This document shows, piece by piece, positions 1 to 9,254 of a stretch of DNA of 64,000 nt. This stretch comes from Pirellulales bacterium. Lineage in GTDB: Bacteria > Planctomycetota > Planctomycetia > Pirellulales > Lacipirellulaceae. The notes beneath the pieces are model-generated. The model did not search any database. It saw nothing but the letters and a program-made list of their open reading frames with translations, and was not told where the DNA came from. The stretch is taken from assembly GCA_028279215.1 (NCBI GenBank), contig JANQOF010000050.1:1-64000 (forward strand), given 5' to 3'. A program made the translations under genes and the position numbers. Numbering within the stretch: the first letter of the stretch is position 1; each line of letters opens with the position of its first letter.

Positions 1-394
1 AAAGCCCTACCCTCGTTGGCCAACACATCCCACAAACACATGCGGTACCAGACAATCCGCCCACGCGGCCGCCACTCAACCAACCGACCGGTTTGCACAT
101 GTAGCCTAGCAGAGTAGGTGGCCTACTTTCTACAAGAATCGCTGAAGGAATTCGCCCATAATCCGGCGATTTTAGGAGCCCCCAAACTGCCGCGGTCGAT
201 GAATCTGAGGCACGTTTGCTGAATCCGAAAAGTGCGGCGGTCTGTTTCACCACTGCAAGTTAGCGAGTTGGTATGCCGCGGACGGTTGGTCCGATCTCGG
301 CGGCTACTTGGTCGACTGCAACGACTGGGGTGTCAACCGGTTGCGTGGAGGGAACACAGCCTCACTTGCCTCTACGCCGCGAGCACTCAGTGGT
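1..394. other. No gene recognised
   Basis: I see no convincing coding region here. The short open frames overlap one another, lack ribosome binding sites and show no recognisable motif. The stretch lies downstream of the minus-strand gene that ends at 395. Confidence 0.5.
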
Positions 395-1234
395 TCATGC
401 CGGGGAAGATTCGCAGACTTCAGTTGCATCTGCGAACGGCCGCTGTTCACTCTTCTCAAGTCGATCGTAAAGGATCAAAGACTGCCGAACGAGGGCTTCG
501 ATTTCCAGAGCCTTCAACCAAGTTCGGTCGCGGTTAGCAAGCTCGCAGCGATAGAGCATCAGACAGCCGTCTCCGGCTTCTAGAGTGAAACTGGCCTGCA
601 GCACTTCGGATAAACTCCGCAACTCTTCTTGGATTCCTTCCGGCGGCTCTCCGTAACAACGGTATCCGTCACGGATGTTCACATCGGATCGAAAGCGTGA
701 CGAGAGCCGATCATCGAAGTTCGTCGGCGTAATAGCGAAGTAGGAAAATTCCAGCTCTTTCGACTTCAGGGCGAGAACGGTCTGGCGGAGTGTGGCGTCG
801 GCTTGACGGGGATTCGGCTGGCAGAAATCGAAGACGGCGAGCGTGCCAACTTCCGCACTCCGCCTCATGACATTGCTCACCTCGTAGCACATTTGAAAGA
901 GCGCGCCGCCAAAGGGGATCGCGCCCAACGCGTCCGCGGTTTCTTGTGTTCGACTAGTGATGCGGAAAGAGTCGCTCCAGCCCAGAACATTCAGATCGCT
1001 TGACTTGCCCTTATCAAAGTCGAAGCCGAGGCGCTCAGCAACCTGGCGTAGCTCGTCCTCTCGATCGGCGAGACGTTCACCGCCCTCGAATCGATCGCGG
1101 ATGGTCAGCAGGAACAAGAGCAGCGCCCCGCCACCGATCCACCAAGCGCTGTTTGCCCATCGGAACATGGCGACCATGACACCAGCCGAAGCCAGCGTCA
1201 AAACGATCCAGACTAGTAGCCGCTTGTTTCGCAT
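395..1234 (-). CDS. Membrane-anchored protein of unknown function
   Basis: 279 residues from the ATG at 1234. The frame stays open for 41 more codons upstream, but those look like untranslated sequence because the ATG is followed at once by a basic stretch (MRNKR) and two hydrophobic segments, at about residues 5-21 and 30-41. A charged region follows (RDRFEGGERLADREDELRQ), then a cytosolic or periplasmic domain that I do not recognise. No catalytic motif is visible. It diverges from the exporter gene at 1539, so the roughly 300 bases between them should hold both promoters. The gene is confident from length and membrane topology; the function is open. Confidence 0.7.
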   Translation of the reverse strand: MRNKRLLVWIVLTLASAGVMVAMFRWANSAWWIGGGALLLFLLTIRDRFEGGERLADREDELRQVAERLGFDFDKGKSSDLNVLGWSDSFRITSRTQETADALGAIPFGGALFQMCYEVSNVMRRSAEVGTLAVFDFCQPNPRQADATLRQTVLALKSKELEFSYFAITPTNFDDRLSSRFRSDVNIRDGYRCYGEPPEGIQEELRSLSEVLQASFTLEAGDGCLMLYRCELANRDRTWLKALEIEALVRQSLILYDRLEKSEQRPFADATEVCESSPA

Positions 1235-1538
1235 GTCGGGAAACCTACAATAGAAACGGGAATGTCGAGTAAATCGTGCAATACCTCTAGCATCAAAGCC
1301 ATCAGCATGGCCGCATTCCTTCAATATCTCTACAGACAAAAGACGGATTCTTGGCAAAGGCTAGGTCGGAATGTGCCGCGCGTCAAATCACAAGACCGAT
1401 ACACGTTGGGAGTACTTGTTTATGCGTTCGGTGTGAAACGCCTGCCTGCCACTGCTGGATTCTCGAGCCGTGCCCAAGGTACACTTCGCTATCGAATGCT
1501 GGCCAAGCCAGCAGTGCCAAGCACCGGCTATCATTCGC
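1235..1538. other. Divergent intergenic region
   Basis: About 300 bases between two divergent genes. I see no RNA gene or obvious palindrome. It presumably holds promoters for the minus-strand membrane protein and the plus-strand exporter. Confidence 0.4.
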
Positions 1539-2438
1539 ATGCACAGCCCGACAAGTAACGCCCGCGACGACCGTAGCACAATGCTTGGTGTCGCACTTGC
1601 GCTGTTTGGCGGTGTGCTGATGGGGGGCGCAGGCATCGCTGGAAAGTTTGCCGCGGTTGCGGGGCTGAGTCCATTCCAAATGCTGGCGGCCCAGGTTGCT
1701 CTGCTCTTACCGGTATCCGCCATCGCCCTGTACGCTCGTTATGGAGCCGCCGGCTTTCGTCCCAATCGGCCGTGGGTGCTGGTGGTTCGTACTATCTGCG
1801 GCATCGTTTACTTCGCAAGTTTCTACTGGGCACTCAAAGGCATCCCGGTCGCCAACGCCCTGGTGCTAGAAAGCACCAATCCATTCTTTGCGATGCTGAT
1901 CGGTCGAGTGTATCTCAAGCAACACGTCGACCGCGCATCGATCGCGATGTCGGCAATCGCATTCTTGGGCGTGTGTCTCCTGTTGAGCGACCCTAGCGGT
2001 CAACAGATCCTCAATCCGTATTCGCTACTGGCGTTACTCGCTGGCGTTGGCCGCGCCACGGGAAGTGTGGCGACGGGCGTAGCCGGTCGAACCGAGCCAG
2101 CCGAGCGGATTATGATGTACTTCTCCCTGGGAATGCTGCTGTTCAGCGGGGCAGCGCTGCCATGGTATTGGGAACCAGTTAGCGGCGCGAGTTGGTGGAT
2201 TCTCTTGGCGCCGGCAATCCTGTTCGTTCCCCAAAACGTCGCCTACACCGTCTCCAATCGCCTGATCCCAGCCTACCTGACCGGTGCGCTTTTCTACAGT
2301 GCAATCATCGTCGGTGCCTTGGCCGACCACTTTCTATTCCATACCGCACTCACGACCCAAGGCGTCATTGGCATGCTGCTAACCGTATCCGCAGGGCTCG
2401 GACTTGCCCGCTGCCGAGCGCGACGCACGGGTAATTGA
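1539..2438 (+). CDS. EamA/DMT-superfamily transporter
   Basis: A 299-residue integral membrane protein with about ten hydrophobic helices, the usual size and layout of the drug/metabolite transporter superfamily (two EamA repeats). Typical features are the glycine-rich first helix (GGVLMGGAGIAGKF), the second-helix stretch around FQMLAAQVALLLPVSAIALY, and the segment LVLESTNPFFAMLIG, which resembles the conserved end of the first EamA repeat. The substrate cannot be inferred; members export amino acids, nucleotide sugars and other metabolites. I chose the ATG at 1539 (MHSPTSNARDD); the ATG at 1581, just before the first helix, is possible. A T-run follows the stop codon, but I see no clear hairpin. 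Confidence 0.8.
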   Translation: MHSPTSNARDDRSTMLGVALALFGGVLMGGAGIAGKFAAVAGLSPFQMLAAQVALLLPVSAIALYARYGAAGFRPNRPWVLVVRTICGIVYFASFYWALKGIPVANALVLESTNPFFAMLIGRVYLKQHVDRASIAMSAIAFLGVCLLLSDPSGQQILNPYSLLALLAGVGRATGSVATGVAGRTEPAERIMMYFSLGMLLFSGAALPWYWEPVSGASWWILLAPAILFVPQNVAYTVSNRLIPAYLTGALFYSAIIVGALADHFLFHTALTTQGVIGMLLTVSAGLGLARCRARRTGN

Positions 2439-2667
2439 ATCTTTTTTGGCGATCCACCAGGCGTCTGCACTTTTTGTCACAGCTTCGGCACGACCGAGCA
2501 AGGAACATGCTACTTGTAATCTGAAATTCTCATTGGCTTTCCTCTGAGACGCGCCTGCCATGGGAATAACGTGCTTCTGGTCCTGCGAACCAAGGTATTC
2601 ACCAGGTTGCCACCGAGGTAGCTAGCTTGTGATGAACAAGACGCGGGTTGTTTCTGTAACCAATTGA

Positions 2668-2686
2668 TAGACTTGGCCTAAGTCTA
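2668..2686. promoter_or_regulatory. Inverted repeat upstream of LPMO gene
   Basis: Perfect 7-bp arms (TAGACTT / AAGTCTA) separated by 5 bases, ending 16 bases before the ATG at 2703. The position suggests an operator or a structured leader. This is inference; I do not recognise the motif. Confidence 0.4.
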
Positions 2687-2702
2687 TGATCGACACCTTT
2701 TG

Positions 2703-3665
2703 ATGGAGCACGATGTGATAAACCGTAGTTTTCTGCGCGCGGTCTTTGTGGTTGGCTTGGGCGTCTGGGCAAATGGGACCGTCTCTTTCGGGCACGGCAC
2801 GGCTATCTCGCCAAGCAGTCGGGCCTACAACGTCTTCTTGAGTAATCCAGAACGTCCCAGCTTTACGCTGGCTGAGAATGCCGTGGCTCTCGATGGCAAA
2901 GACTCTTACTACACTTGGAATGAGGTTTCGCGCAATATTCCCGACGCGGTGCAGTCGGGACTTCCGGCAGGGTTCGACTACTCGCCTTGGGTGCCCGACG
3001 GAACGCTGGCCAGCGGCGGCAGGACCGATGCGAACTCGCCCGACTATCCAAGAACCTATGCTGGCCTCGATCAGGTAAGTTCCGAGTGGCCAACAACGAT
3101 GGCGACGGCGGGCACGACGCTCGACGTCGACTTCTACGCCACGGCCGTCCACGAGCCAAGTGTTTGGGACGTCTGGCTAACCAGTGCCGATTGGACACCC
3201 GATCTTCCGCTCACTTGGGAACATATGGAGTTTTTGGGTCGGCCTAATCCCGTTCTCGAAGGCAATAACTACCTGTTCGACGTGGTGATACCCGAAGATC
3301 GGTCGGGCCATCACGTACTCTGGATCGCCTGGCAGCGGGACGATCCAGTAGGCGAGGTCTTCTTCTCGACATCGGATCTGATGATCGAGCCGACGCGCGC
3401 GCCCGGCGATTTCAACGGCGACGGCACCGTGAACCTCGCCGACTACACGGTTTGGCGCGACAACCTGGGCGCGGCCAACGAGGCACTGATTAACAACGCC
3501 GGCGACGGGCAAGCGGGCGTCGACACTGCCGATTACGACGTGTGGAAGACGAGCTTCGCCACAAGTGGCGCGGGCGCTTCGGCGTCCCAAGTACCCGAGC
3601 CGAGTGGGCTGGTCATCCTGCTGTTGGCGGCTGGCGCCGGTTACGTTGGACGGCTTGGTGGGTAG
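2703..3665 (+). CDS. AA10-like lytic polysaccharide monooxygenase with PEP-CTERM tail
   Basis: 320 residues. A signal peptide runs to about residue 30; the next residue is H31 ([12 protein letters not shown]), the hallmark N-terminal histidine of the copper histidine brace in AA10/chitin-binding LPMOs. The second brace histidine is probably H150 in [16 protein letters not shown]. It is followed by W-T-P-D-L-P-L-T, which matches the AA10 W-D-P-N-x-P-L-T region, and by [12 protein letters not shown], which matches the R-S-G-Y-H-V-I strand. Aromatic residues at 220-221 (VFFSTSDL) fit the axial position. A dockerin-like calcium repeat ([17 protein letters not shown], about 236-290) and a PEP-CTERM tail (VPEPSG, helix, basic end) follow. 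It probably cleaves chitin or another crystalline polysaccharide at the cell surface. The frame opens with TTG at 2700; I chose the adjacent ATG. Confidence 0.82.
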   Translation: MEHDVINRSFLRAVFVVGLGVWANGTVSFGHGTAISPSSRAYNVFLSNPERPSFTLAENAVALDGKDSYYTWNEVSRNIPDAVQSGLPAGFDYSPWVPDGTLASGGRTDANSPDYPRTYAGLDQVSSEWPTTMATAGTTLDVDFYATAVHEPSVWDVWLTSADWTPDLPLTWEHMEFLGRPNPVLEGNNYLFDVVIPEDRSGHHVLWIAWQRDDPVGEVFFSTSDLMIEPTRAPGDFNGDGTVNLADYTVWRDNLGAANEALINNAGDGQAGVDTADYDVWKTSFATSGAGASASQVPEPSGLVILLLAAGAGYVGRLGG

Positions 3666-3799
3666 CGAACGATGTTCGGTGGCGCTGCCAACTCCGCTTT
3701 GCTCGCGTGCCGCCGGCTTCGCCAGTGCCGGTGATTCGCTGTGTGAAGTCCGAACCGACAGAGCCAGTGGCACACGGAGTCTGGGCACCGATCGAGCGT

Positions 3800-4519
3800 T
3801 CAACGGGGGCTGCGGAATAGATTCACGGCCAGAATGTGGTTGCTTCGATCGACTGGCCCCGAAAGGTTCAAGACCTGGTTGAGGTAGCCAACTTCAACTC
3901 GCCAGTTGCTTGCGCGATGTTTCTTCATGCCGAAACCTACAAAGATACGGTTCTGGTCGAAACCGCTACGCTGGCCCCAATCCGTATCGTTGAGGTCAAT
4001 GAACAGCTCGTCCCAGACCACGAACGTCAGTGGCGAACAAGGCCCGAGGCTCTTCTGCCCGCGGACGAACTGGCGGAATCGCAAACCTGTGTCGTCGGCC
4101 GACTCGACGAAGCGTTGTTCGAGTCGCGATCGCAGGGCAAACTTGTACGGTTCGACGGAGCGCGACCAGGTCCACTGTTGCCAACAGCGGTGCTCATCGA
4201 TATCCGATCCAGAGATCGGCGACGTGCGAATCCATGCATACCCGACCCAGAGTGCCGAGTCCTTACCCACGTCGATGCCAACTCCCGGACGGACGATGCT
4301 CTGACCAAATCCACCGCTGTCGTCAAATAGTCGATAGTGTCCGTCGAACCACCACTTGAGTCGATCACTTGGATGCCCAGACCATTCAGACAAATCACCT
4401 TGGGCAAATAGCGCATTCCACTGCCCCAAGTCATTGATGGTTTGCGCCGACGCAGGTTGGACTGCTAGCAACCAAACGAGGAGCAATGCGGCGAGCGGAG
4501 TTTGACTGTTCGTTCTCAA
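3800..4519 (-). CDS. DUF2490-family outer-membrane-like protein
   Basis: 239 residues with a clear signal peptide (LLLVWLLAVQPASAQ). The body alternates polar and hydrophobic residues with many aromatics, as in small beta-barrels. The blocks DRLKWWFDGHYRLFDD, LRSRLEQRFV, LRFRQFVRG, VVWDELFIDLND and FDQNRIFVGFGMKK follow the order seen in DUF2490 proteins, whose role is unknown. It ends in a final strand, SNHILAVNLFRS, that fits a barrel closing strand. It converges with the LPMO gene, leaving 134 bases between them. The family call is from recalled motif order and is moderately sure. Confidence 0.7.
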   Translation of the reverse strand: MRTNSQTPLAALLLVWLLAVQPASAQTINDLGQWNALFAQGDLSEWSGHPSDRLKWWFDGHYRLFDDSGGFGQSIVRPGVGIDVGKDSALWVGYAWIRTSPISGSDIDEHRCWQQWTWSRSVEPYKFALRSRLEQRFVESADDTGLRFRQFVRGQKSLGPCSPLTFVVWDELFIDLNDTDWGQRSGFDQNRIFVGFGMKKHRASNWRVEVGYLNQVLNLSGPVDRSNHILAVNLFRSPR

Positions 4520-4684
4520 GACGCGACTCGAATTGGACTAGAAGGGCGAACTCTAGCGAATGCATCGGCAGCCGCTCGACGTAAACGGGCACCATTGCAC
4601 GCAGAGCTGGCCGGCCTGCTCAGACCGAGACCGCGCAACTAGTACAACTGGCAAACCGGCTGCTAGCGTCTACATTGCCGGCGT

Positions 4685-6484
4685 CTATATCATGTACGCG
4701 AACTGCGGTTCCACGTTGCCAAGCGAGATCGCCGACGCCAGCGGAATTGGCGACGTGGTCACATTCGCTTGATCGCTCGCCGCGAATAGCGGTGTGCTGA
4801 GATACTTCTCTCCACGATCGGGAAAGATCGCAACGATCACGCCTTCGTCGAGCGTCTCAGCCAACTGAATGGCTCCGTCGAGCGCTGCGCCGGAACTCAT
4901 ACCCACAAACAACCCTTCCTGCATGGCGATTTCGCGCGTCATACGCATGGCGTCCTCCGGCAGCACCGTAATCTTGTGATCCAAGAACGTTTCGTCGTAA
5001 AGCTCCGGCGCAAACGGTTCGTTCATGTTCCTCAATCCCTGAATCGGCTTGCCGAGCGCTGGCTCCAAGCCGACCACCGTGGCTCCCACTTCCTCGCGTA
5101 GTCGTCCGCCGGCGCCCTTGAGTGTGCCAAACGTCCCTATGCCAGCAACAAAGTGCGTCACGTCGGGGACCTGTTGTAAGATCTCGGCGGCCGTACCCTC
5201 GTAATGCGCCTTTGGGTTGTTGGCACTGGAATGCTGATTTGCCAGCCAATACCGACCAGGTTCCTCACGAACCATCTGCCGAGCGCGCTCGATCGCTCCG
5301 CCTGTACCCTTTTCGGGGTCGGTTTCTATGAGTTCTGCGCCGAAAGCACGGAGTACCTGTTTGCGTTCTTCGCTCATGGCAGAGGACATGGTGAGGACGA
5401 CTCGGTATCCCTTGGCCGCACCAACCATTGCTAAGCCGATGCCTGTGTTGCCGCTGGTCGACTCCAGAATCGTCTTGTCCCATGTTAGTGCGCCGGAGCG
5501 CTCGCCCTCTTCAATCAACGACAACGCGATGCGGTCCTTAATAGAGCCACTCGGGTTAGACCCTTCGAGTTTCGCAATGATCTTCACCTGAGGGTTGTGT
5601 GGAACTCGGCGGATCCGCACAACGGGCGTGTTGCCAATCAGGTCAAGCACGGAAGGGTTCGCCGCGGGGCGGGCTATAGAGATCGGATCGAGCTGCCGAG
5701 GCGCTTCGGGTTTGGGTTCGTCAGTCTTCCCAAGGACGACGGAACCGGGCTCCACGTCGCGACACACGAACGCGTAGGCGCCAATACTCGCACCAGAACC
5801 AATCTCGACGTCGCCGCCCACGAAGGCGTTCGTGTACAGCGAAACGTCACGGCGAATCGTGGGATGTCGCTTCTTCGTATTGCCAGAATTTCCGTCGGTG
5901 CGTTTCTTGGGTTTGCTGCGCGTACCGAGGACCACACCGTTGTACAGGTTGACGTCCTCTTCGATCACGGCAGTACAGCCGATGGCGATTCCTGTTCCGT
6001 GATCGATAAACAACCCTGGAGCGATGCTTGCGGCCGGATGAATGTCGACGCCGGTGCGAGAATGGGCAACGCCCGAGATACTTCGCGGTATCACCGGTAC
6101 GCCAAGGTGCACGAGCGCGTGCGCCAGGCGATAGGCAACAGTCGCCCAAAATCCGTTACTGGCGTAGAACACTTCCTCCAAGTTCTCCAGCGCTGGGTCC
6201 TGCGTGGGATATCGCTGGGCGTCTTTTTCGCAGGCCGCCACGATTTGGTCGATACCGCGCGAGGCGAATTCATCTGCAATCTGTTCCGCATCAATGTCGT
6301 AGCGATCGGACAATGGTTCGAGAACGTCAAGAAGTCGACTCCGGATTCCGTCGTTCGAATACACGCACCGTACCTGCCGGCCAGTCTGCTCATTAAGCCG
6401 CTGCATGATCAGTCCGACCGCATCGACGACAAAGTCCTGAACTTGAACGTGATGATCGACGAACGCACGGAATTCGATAGCCAT
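4685..6484 (-). CDS. Fused serine O-acetyltransferase / cysteine synthase
   Basis: A single 599-residue frame joins the two enzymes that make cysteine from serine. Residues 1-255 are a CysE-type serine acetyltransferase: helical N-terminus, then left-handed beta-helix hexapeptide repeats with the active-site region HPAASIAPGLFIDHGTG (H149, H162) and KKRHPTI. Residues 275-575 are a PLP-dependent O-acetylserine sulfhydrylase: PLP lysine K316 in GSNPSGSIKDRIA, substrate loop ESTSGNTG (341-348), and a PLP-phosphate loop GIGTFGT in which GTGGT would be usual. The protein ends FAYMI, with isoleucine last, as in free CysE tails. I chose the ATG at 6484 because GGAGG lies 10 bases upstream; the frame is open for 171 more codons but that stretch is the antisense of the aminotransferase gene. 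It follows that gene by 19 bases, as an operon. Confidence 0.9.
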   Translation of the reverse strand: MAIEFRAFVDHHVQVQDFVVDAVGLIMQRLNEQTGRQVRCVYSNDGIRSRLLDVLEPLSDRYDIDAEQIADEFASRGIDQIVAACEKDAQRYPTQDPALENLEEVFYASNGFWATVAYRLAHALVHLGVPVIPRSISGVAHSRTGVDIHPAASIAPGLFIDHGTGIAIGCTAVIEEDVNLYNGVVLGTRSKPKKRTDGNSGNTKKRHPTIRRDVSLYTNAFVGGDVEIGSGASIGAYAFVCRDVEPGSVVLGKTDEPKPEAPRQLDPISIARPAANPSVLDLIGNTPVVRIRRVPHNPQVKIIAKLEGSNPSGSIKDRIALSLIEEGERSGALTWDKTILESTSGNTGIGLAMVGAAKGYRVVLTMSSAMSEERKQVLRAFGAELIETDPEKGTGGAIERARQMVREEPGRYWLANQHSSANNPKAHYEGTAAEILQQVPDVTHFVAGIGTFGTLKGAGGRLREEVGATVVGLEPALGKPIQGLRNMNEPFAPELYDETFLDHKITVLPEDAMRMTREIAMQEGLFVGMSSGAALDGAIQLAETLDEGVIVAIFPDRGEKYLSTPLFAASDQANVTTSPIPLASAISLGNVEPQFAYMI

Positions 6485-6503
6485 GACCGAAGGTCCTCCA
6501 CGA

Positions 6504-7736
6504 TTAGGAAACAAATATCGGGCGCGCCGGTCGTCGACACGCCAGGGCCTGATCCAAGCGGTGCAATCCTTCGCGCAATACGTGATCTTCTTGACTGACG
6601 CAGATCCGAAAGTAGCCGGGCAACGAGCAGTAGAAGCCAGTGCTTGGACTAATGTGCACGCGGTGACTTTCAAGCAGGTGACGATAAAGTCGCAGTTGGC
6701 CTTCGGCATCCGGTGTTTCGAGGTGGTCGCTAAAGTCACACCACAAGCACAAGCCTGCTTTGGACGGCGTAACTGCCACGTGGTGAGATTCGAGCGTCTC
6801 ACGCGCCCATGAGTGCAGCTCGCCAAGACGGTGGTTTGCTGTGACGAATGCCGCGCGCGTTTCGCGATTGAGCACGCGGACCATGAGTCGTTGAATTGGC
6901 GCCGGCAGCCGGAAGAAGTGGGCTTGCTTCTCCACAGCCCTGCGCACTCGGTCGTGCCTGGCATGCAACCAGCCTGTCGCATAGCCCGCCAGGCCAAAGT
7001 CTTTCGACAGGCCGCCTAGGACGAACAAACGATCCGAAGTATGCGCGAGGGCGGTGTGAAAAGTGATTCCATCCAGGCAACTCGATGCGTAAACTTCGTC
7101 GACGATCAACGCACAGTCGTAGGTCTCGGCGATGTGTACCAGTTCGCTGATTTCGTCCGCGTCGAAGACCTGCCCCACGGGATTGCCGGGAGAGCAGACG
7201 AGCACGGCTTTCACGCGGTGACCGTCCGCACGCTGAACCCGGATGGCCGCGTCGACAGCGGCCGGCGTCAGGCGAAACGCGGTTTCGGGTCCCAGTGGCA
7301 AATGGGTAACACGAGCGCCCGAACGCAGGCCAAGTGCCGCCACGAGACCAGGAAAAACAGGCGTCGGCACGAGCACTGTGTCGTCGCGATCAAGAATCGC
7401 GATGGCGAGCGCTTCCAGCAAGCTAATGATCCCATTGCCAACCAACAGGTGCTCAGCTTCGGCATTGCCGCTCAGATCGCAAAGGTAGTCGGCGATGGCC
7501 TGTTTGCATTCGGTCGTACCGCTGAATGGTTGATAGCGGGCGTCGTCAACGTGGAACTCGGCAGACTGCAACGCCGCGAGTCGATCGCTATGCAGGAAGT
7601 TTTGGGCCGAGCCGAGATTGACGTAACCATCGGGGTTGTTTCTGGAATAGCGGTCGGCTTCGCACGCGAAATGGGCGGCCACGAAATCGAAACCGGCAGC
7701 CGTATCACAAATGCGCTGAGTGAACTGTGAAAGCAT
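6504..7736 (-). CDS. Class I/II PLP aminotransferase (ACC-synthase-like subgroup)
   Basis: 410 residues, a full-length fold type I aminotransferase. Motifs in order: YQPFSGTTECKQAIADYL, LLVGNGIISLLEAL (the GNG cofactor loop), VCSPGNPVGQV with N185, LIVDEVYASS with D213 and Y216, and GGLSKDFGLAGYATGW with the PLP lysine K245. The S-K-D-F-G-L-A-G form is typical of the ACC-synthase/aspartate-aminotransferase-like subgroup. Start at 7736 because GGAG lies 9 bases upstream; an ATG at 7745 is possible. It is the first gene of a two-gene operon with the cysE-cysK fusion and diverges from cysH. The context suggests a role in sulfur amino acid or serine metabolism, but the substrate is not visible from sequence. 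Confidence 0.85.
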   Translation of the reverse strand: MLSQFTQRICDTAAGFDFVAAHFACEADRYSRNNPDGYVNLGSAQNFLHSDRLAALQSAEFHVDDARYQPFSGTTECKQAIADYLCDLSGNAEAEHLLVGNGIISLLEALAIAILDRDDTVLVPTPVFPGLVAALGLRSGARVTHLPLGPETAFRLTPAAVDAAIRVQRADGHRVKAVLVCSPGNPVGQVFDADEISELVHIAETYDCALIVDEVYASSCLDGITFHTALAHTSDRLFVLGGLSKDFGLAGYATGWLHARHDRVRRAVEKQAHFFRLPAPIQRLMVRVLNRETRAAFVTANHRLGELHSWARETLESHHVAVTPSKAGLCLWCDFSDHLETPDAEGQLRLYRHLLESHRVHISPSTGFYCSLPGYFRICVSQEDHVLREGLHRLDQALACRRPARPIFVS

Positions 7737-7993
7737 GCCATCCATCTCCGCGGACTTACAAGTCGACCAACCCTTGCGCGGGGTGCGGTCATCAACTTCT
7801 ATTGGGTTTGTCGTCAACCACCATGGAAGTCTTACGAGGTTCTCGATAGTTCGTTCGCGAGCTACGTCGACTACGTTTCCTCTGCGTTCGCCACCTAACA
7901 CGAGTAAATTCGGGCGTACGGCACTTCACACAACCGGCCAGCGCGTCGGCGAGAACTCACAACAAGCGGGCAGATTGCTGCGTTCAATACACT

Positions 7994-8012
7994 GTCGCTG
8001 TTGGGCAGCGAC
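7994..8012 (+). promoter_or_regulatory. Hairpin in the cysH leader
   Basis: Perfect 7-bp stem (GTCGCTG / CAGCGAC) with a 5-base loop, 40 bases before the cysH start. It could be an operator or a leader hairpin. It does not match a SAM or other sulfur riboswitch that I know. Confidence 0.35.
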
Positions 8013-8052
8013 TCACGCCCGCAATCAGGCGAAGTAACCAAGGAGCAAAGAG

Positions 8053-8760
8053 ATGCCGGCAACACTTGTAGGTTCGATTACCGACTCGATGGACGATCGG
8101 TTCCATGCTCTGACGGCCGAGGAGCTCATTCGTTGGGCAGATGAGGAGTTTGGGAATGGCTTGGTAATGAGCACTAGCTTCGGCATTCAATCGGCCGTGA
8201 CGCTTCATTTGGCGACACGTATTCGTCCGTCGATTCCGGTCATCTGGGTCGACACGGGCTACTTGCCGAAGGAAACCTACGAGTACGCCGAGTTGCTGAC
8301 CGATAAGCTCAACCTGAATCTGCACGTCGCGCGTGCAGCGACGAGCCCTGAAGAAATGGAAGCCGAGTACGGGCGGCTGTGGGAATCTGAGCGCGTCGAA
8401 GACCTCGACCGCTACGACCGCATTCGGAAAGTCGAACCGATGCAACAAGCGCTCGTTTCGTTGCGGGCAACAGCATGGATCTCTGGGTTGCGGGCCGACC
8501 AAACGGAGTACCGCAAGCGACTGCCTCGAGTGAAGCTAAAGGGAAGTCGCTACCGCGTTTACCCAATACTGCCGTGGAACAACCGCGACGTGTACTACTA
8601 CATGCAGGAGCATCGGCTGCCGCAACATCCGCTATTCGCCAAAGGCTACACCACGGTCGGCGACGCGCATTCAAGCCGCCCCATGCAGCCGGGCGACGTC
8701 GACGATCGCGCGACCCGATTCAACGGACTCAAGCAAGAGTGCGGCCTGCACCTCAACTAG
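8053..8760 (+). CDS. cysH: Phosphoadenylyl-sulfate reductase
   Basis: 235 residues. It reduces activated sulfate (PAPS) to sulfite with thioredoxin as donor. The ATP-pyrophosphatase-type fold shows the nucleotide loop region [10 protein letters not shown], the segment [14 protein letters not shown], and [10 protein letters not shown] (the KVEP motif). Substrate-binding residues lie in [12 protein letters not shown]. The single catalytic cysteine is in the C-terminal ECGLH motif. It lacks the CC...CxxC cysteines that bind the 4Fe-4S cluster in APS reductases, so PAPS is the likelier substrate. AGGAG lies 8 bases before the ATG. The divergent aminotransferase and cysE-cysK genes make this a sulfate-to-cysteine locus. 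It is the last chromosomal gene before the integrated element, whose left repeat starts 26 bases after the stop. Confidence 0.92.
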   Translation: MPATLVGSITDSMDDRFHALTAEELIRWADEEFGNGLVMSTSFGIQSAVTLHLATRIRPSIPVIWVDTGYLPKETYEYAELLTDKLNLNLHVARAATSPEEMEAEYGRLWESERVEDLDRYDRIRKVEPMQQALVSLRATAWISGLRADQTEYRKRLPRVKLKGSRYRVYPILPWNNRDVYYYMQEHRLPQHPLFAKGYTTVGDAHSSRPMQPGDVDDRATRFNGLKQECGLHLN

Positions 8761-8786
8761 CACCATCAAGCAACCTCCCAATACGG

Positions 8787-8834
8787 AGAAGTGGGCGACA
8801 CTGGATTCGAACCAGTGACCTCTGCGGTGTGAAC
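8787..8834. repeat. Left attachment site (attL), 48-bp tRNA-Val repeat
   Basis: 48 bases identical to 40032-40079, in the same orientation. The sequence is the 3' part of a tRNA-Val gene (T-arm, variable loop, anticodon 3' side), here without its 5' half, so it is not a working tRNA. Such a partial copy at the far end of an element is what a tRNA-targeting tyrosine integrase leaves. Confidence 0.92.
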
Positions 8835-9254
8835 GCACTATAACGGGTACCGAGAAACTCGCGAAACTCTACAATTCCAGGAGTTCGTGGAGCATAGCAC
8901 AGAGCATGAGGTAGCTCAAGATAGCTGCTCGTGCACGTTTAGCGTGACGGAAGTGTGACGCGCGGTTACGTCTCTTTGGCAGCCTTGCGCGAAGTCAATA
9001 GGGCCGCCGTTGCTGCGCGTGTGCCGCGTCCCAGGCTCGCAGGATTGTGCGTCGCCCAATCGTATGATCCCTCACCAGATTGCTGCTTCATTCCCAACGC
9101 GGCTCAGAACACCTATTCTTGGCTTGCGCGGGTCTATCGCAGACCCCCCCCCCGAAAAACACGCAACTGTATAGGACTTTGCACTCAGCCATTTTGAATA
9201 AAGCGACCTGCCTCGGGCAGCGATGTCGGATGCGTAGTCCGTCGCCCAAAGACG
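8835..9254. other. Non-coding left end of the element
   Basis: No credible gene. It contains a run of ten C residues at 9144-9153. This may be the recombination and control end of the element. Confidence 0.45.

Noticed and set aside
6485..6997. Upstream extension of the cysE-cysK frame to 770 residues
   Set aside because: This part is the antisense of the aminotransferase gene, and a good ribosome binding site (GGAGG) stands before the ATG at 6484.
7994..8012. SAM or other sulfur riboswitch before cysH
   Set aside because: Only a simple 7-bp hairpin is visible; none of the conserved aptamer cores is present.
8787..8834. Second functional tRNA-Val
   Set aside because: Only the 3' part is present; the 5' acceptor and D-arm are missing, so it is the duplicated attachment site.
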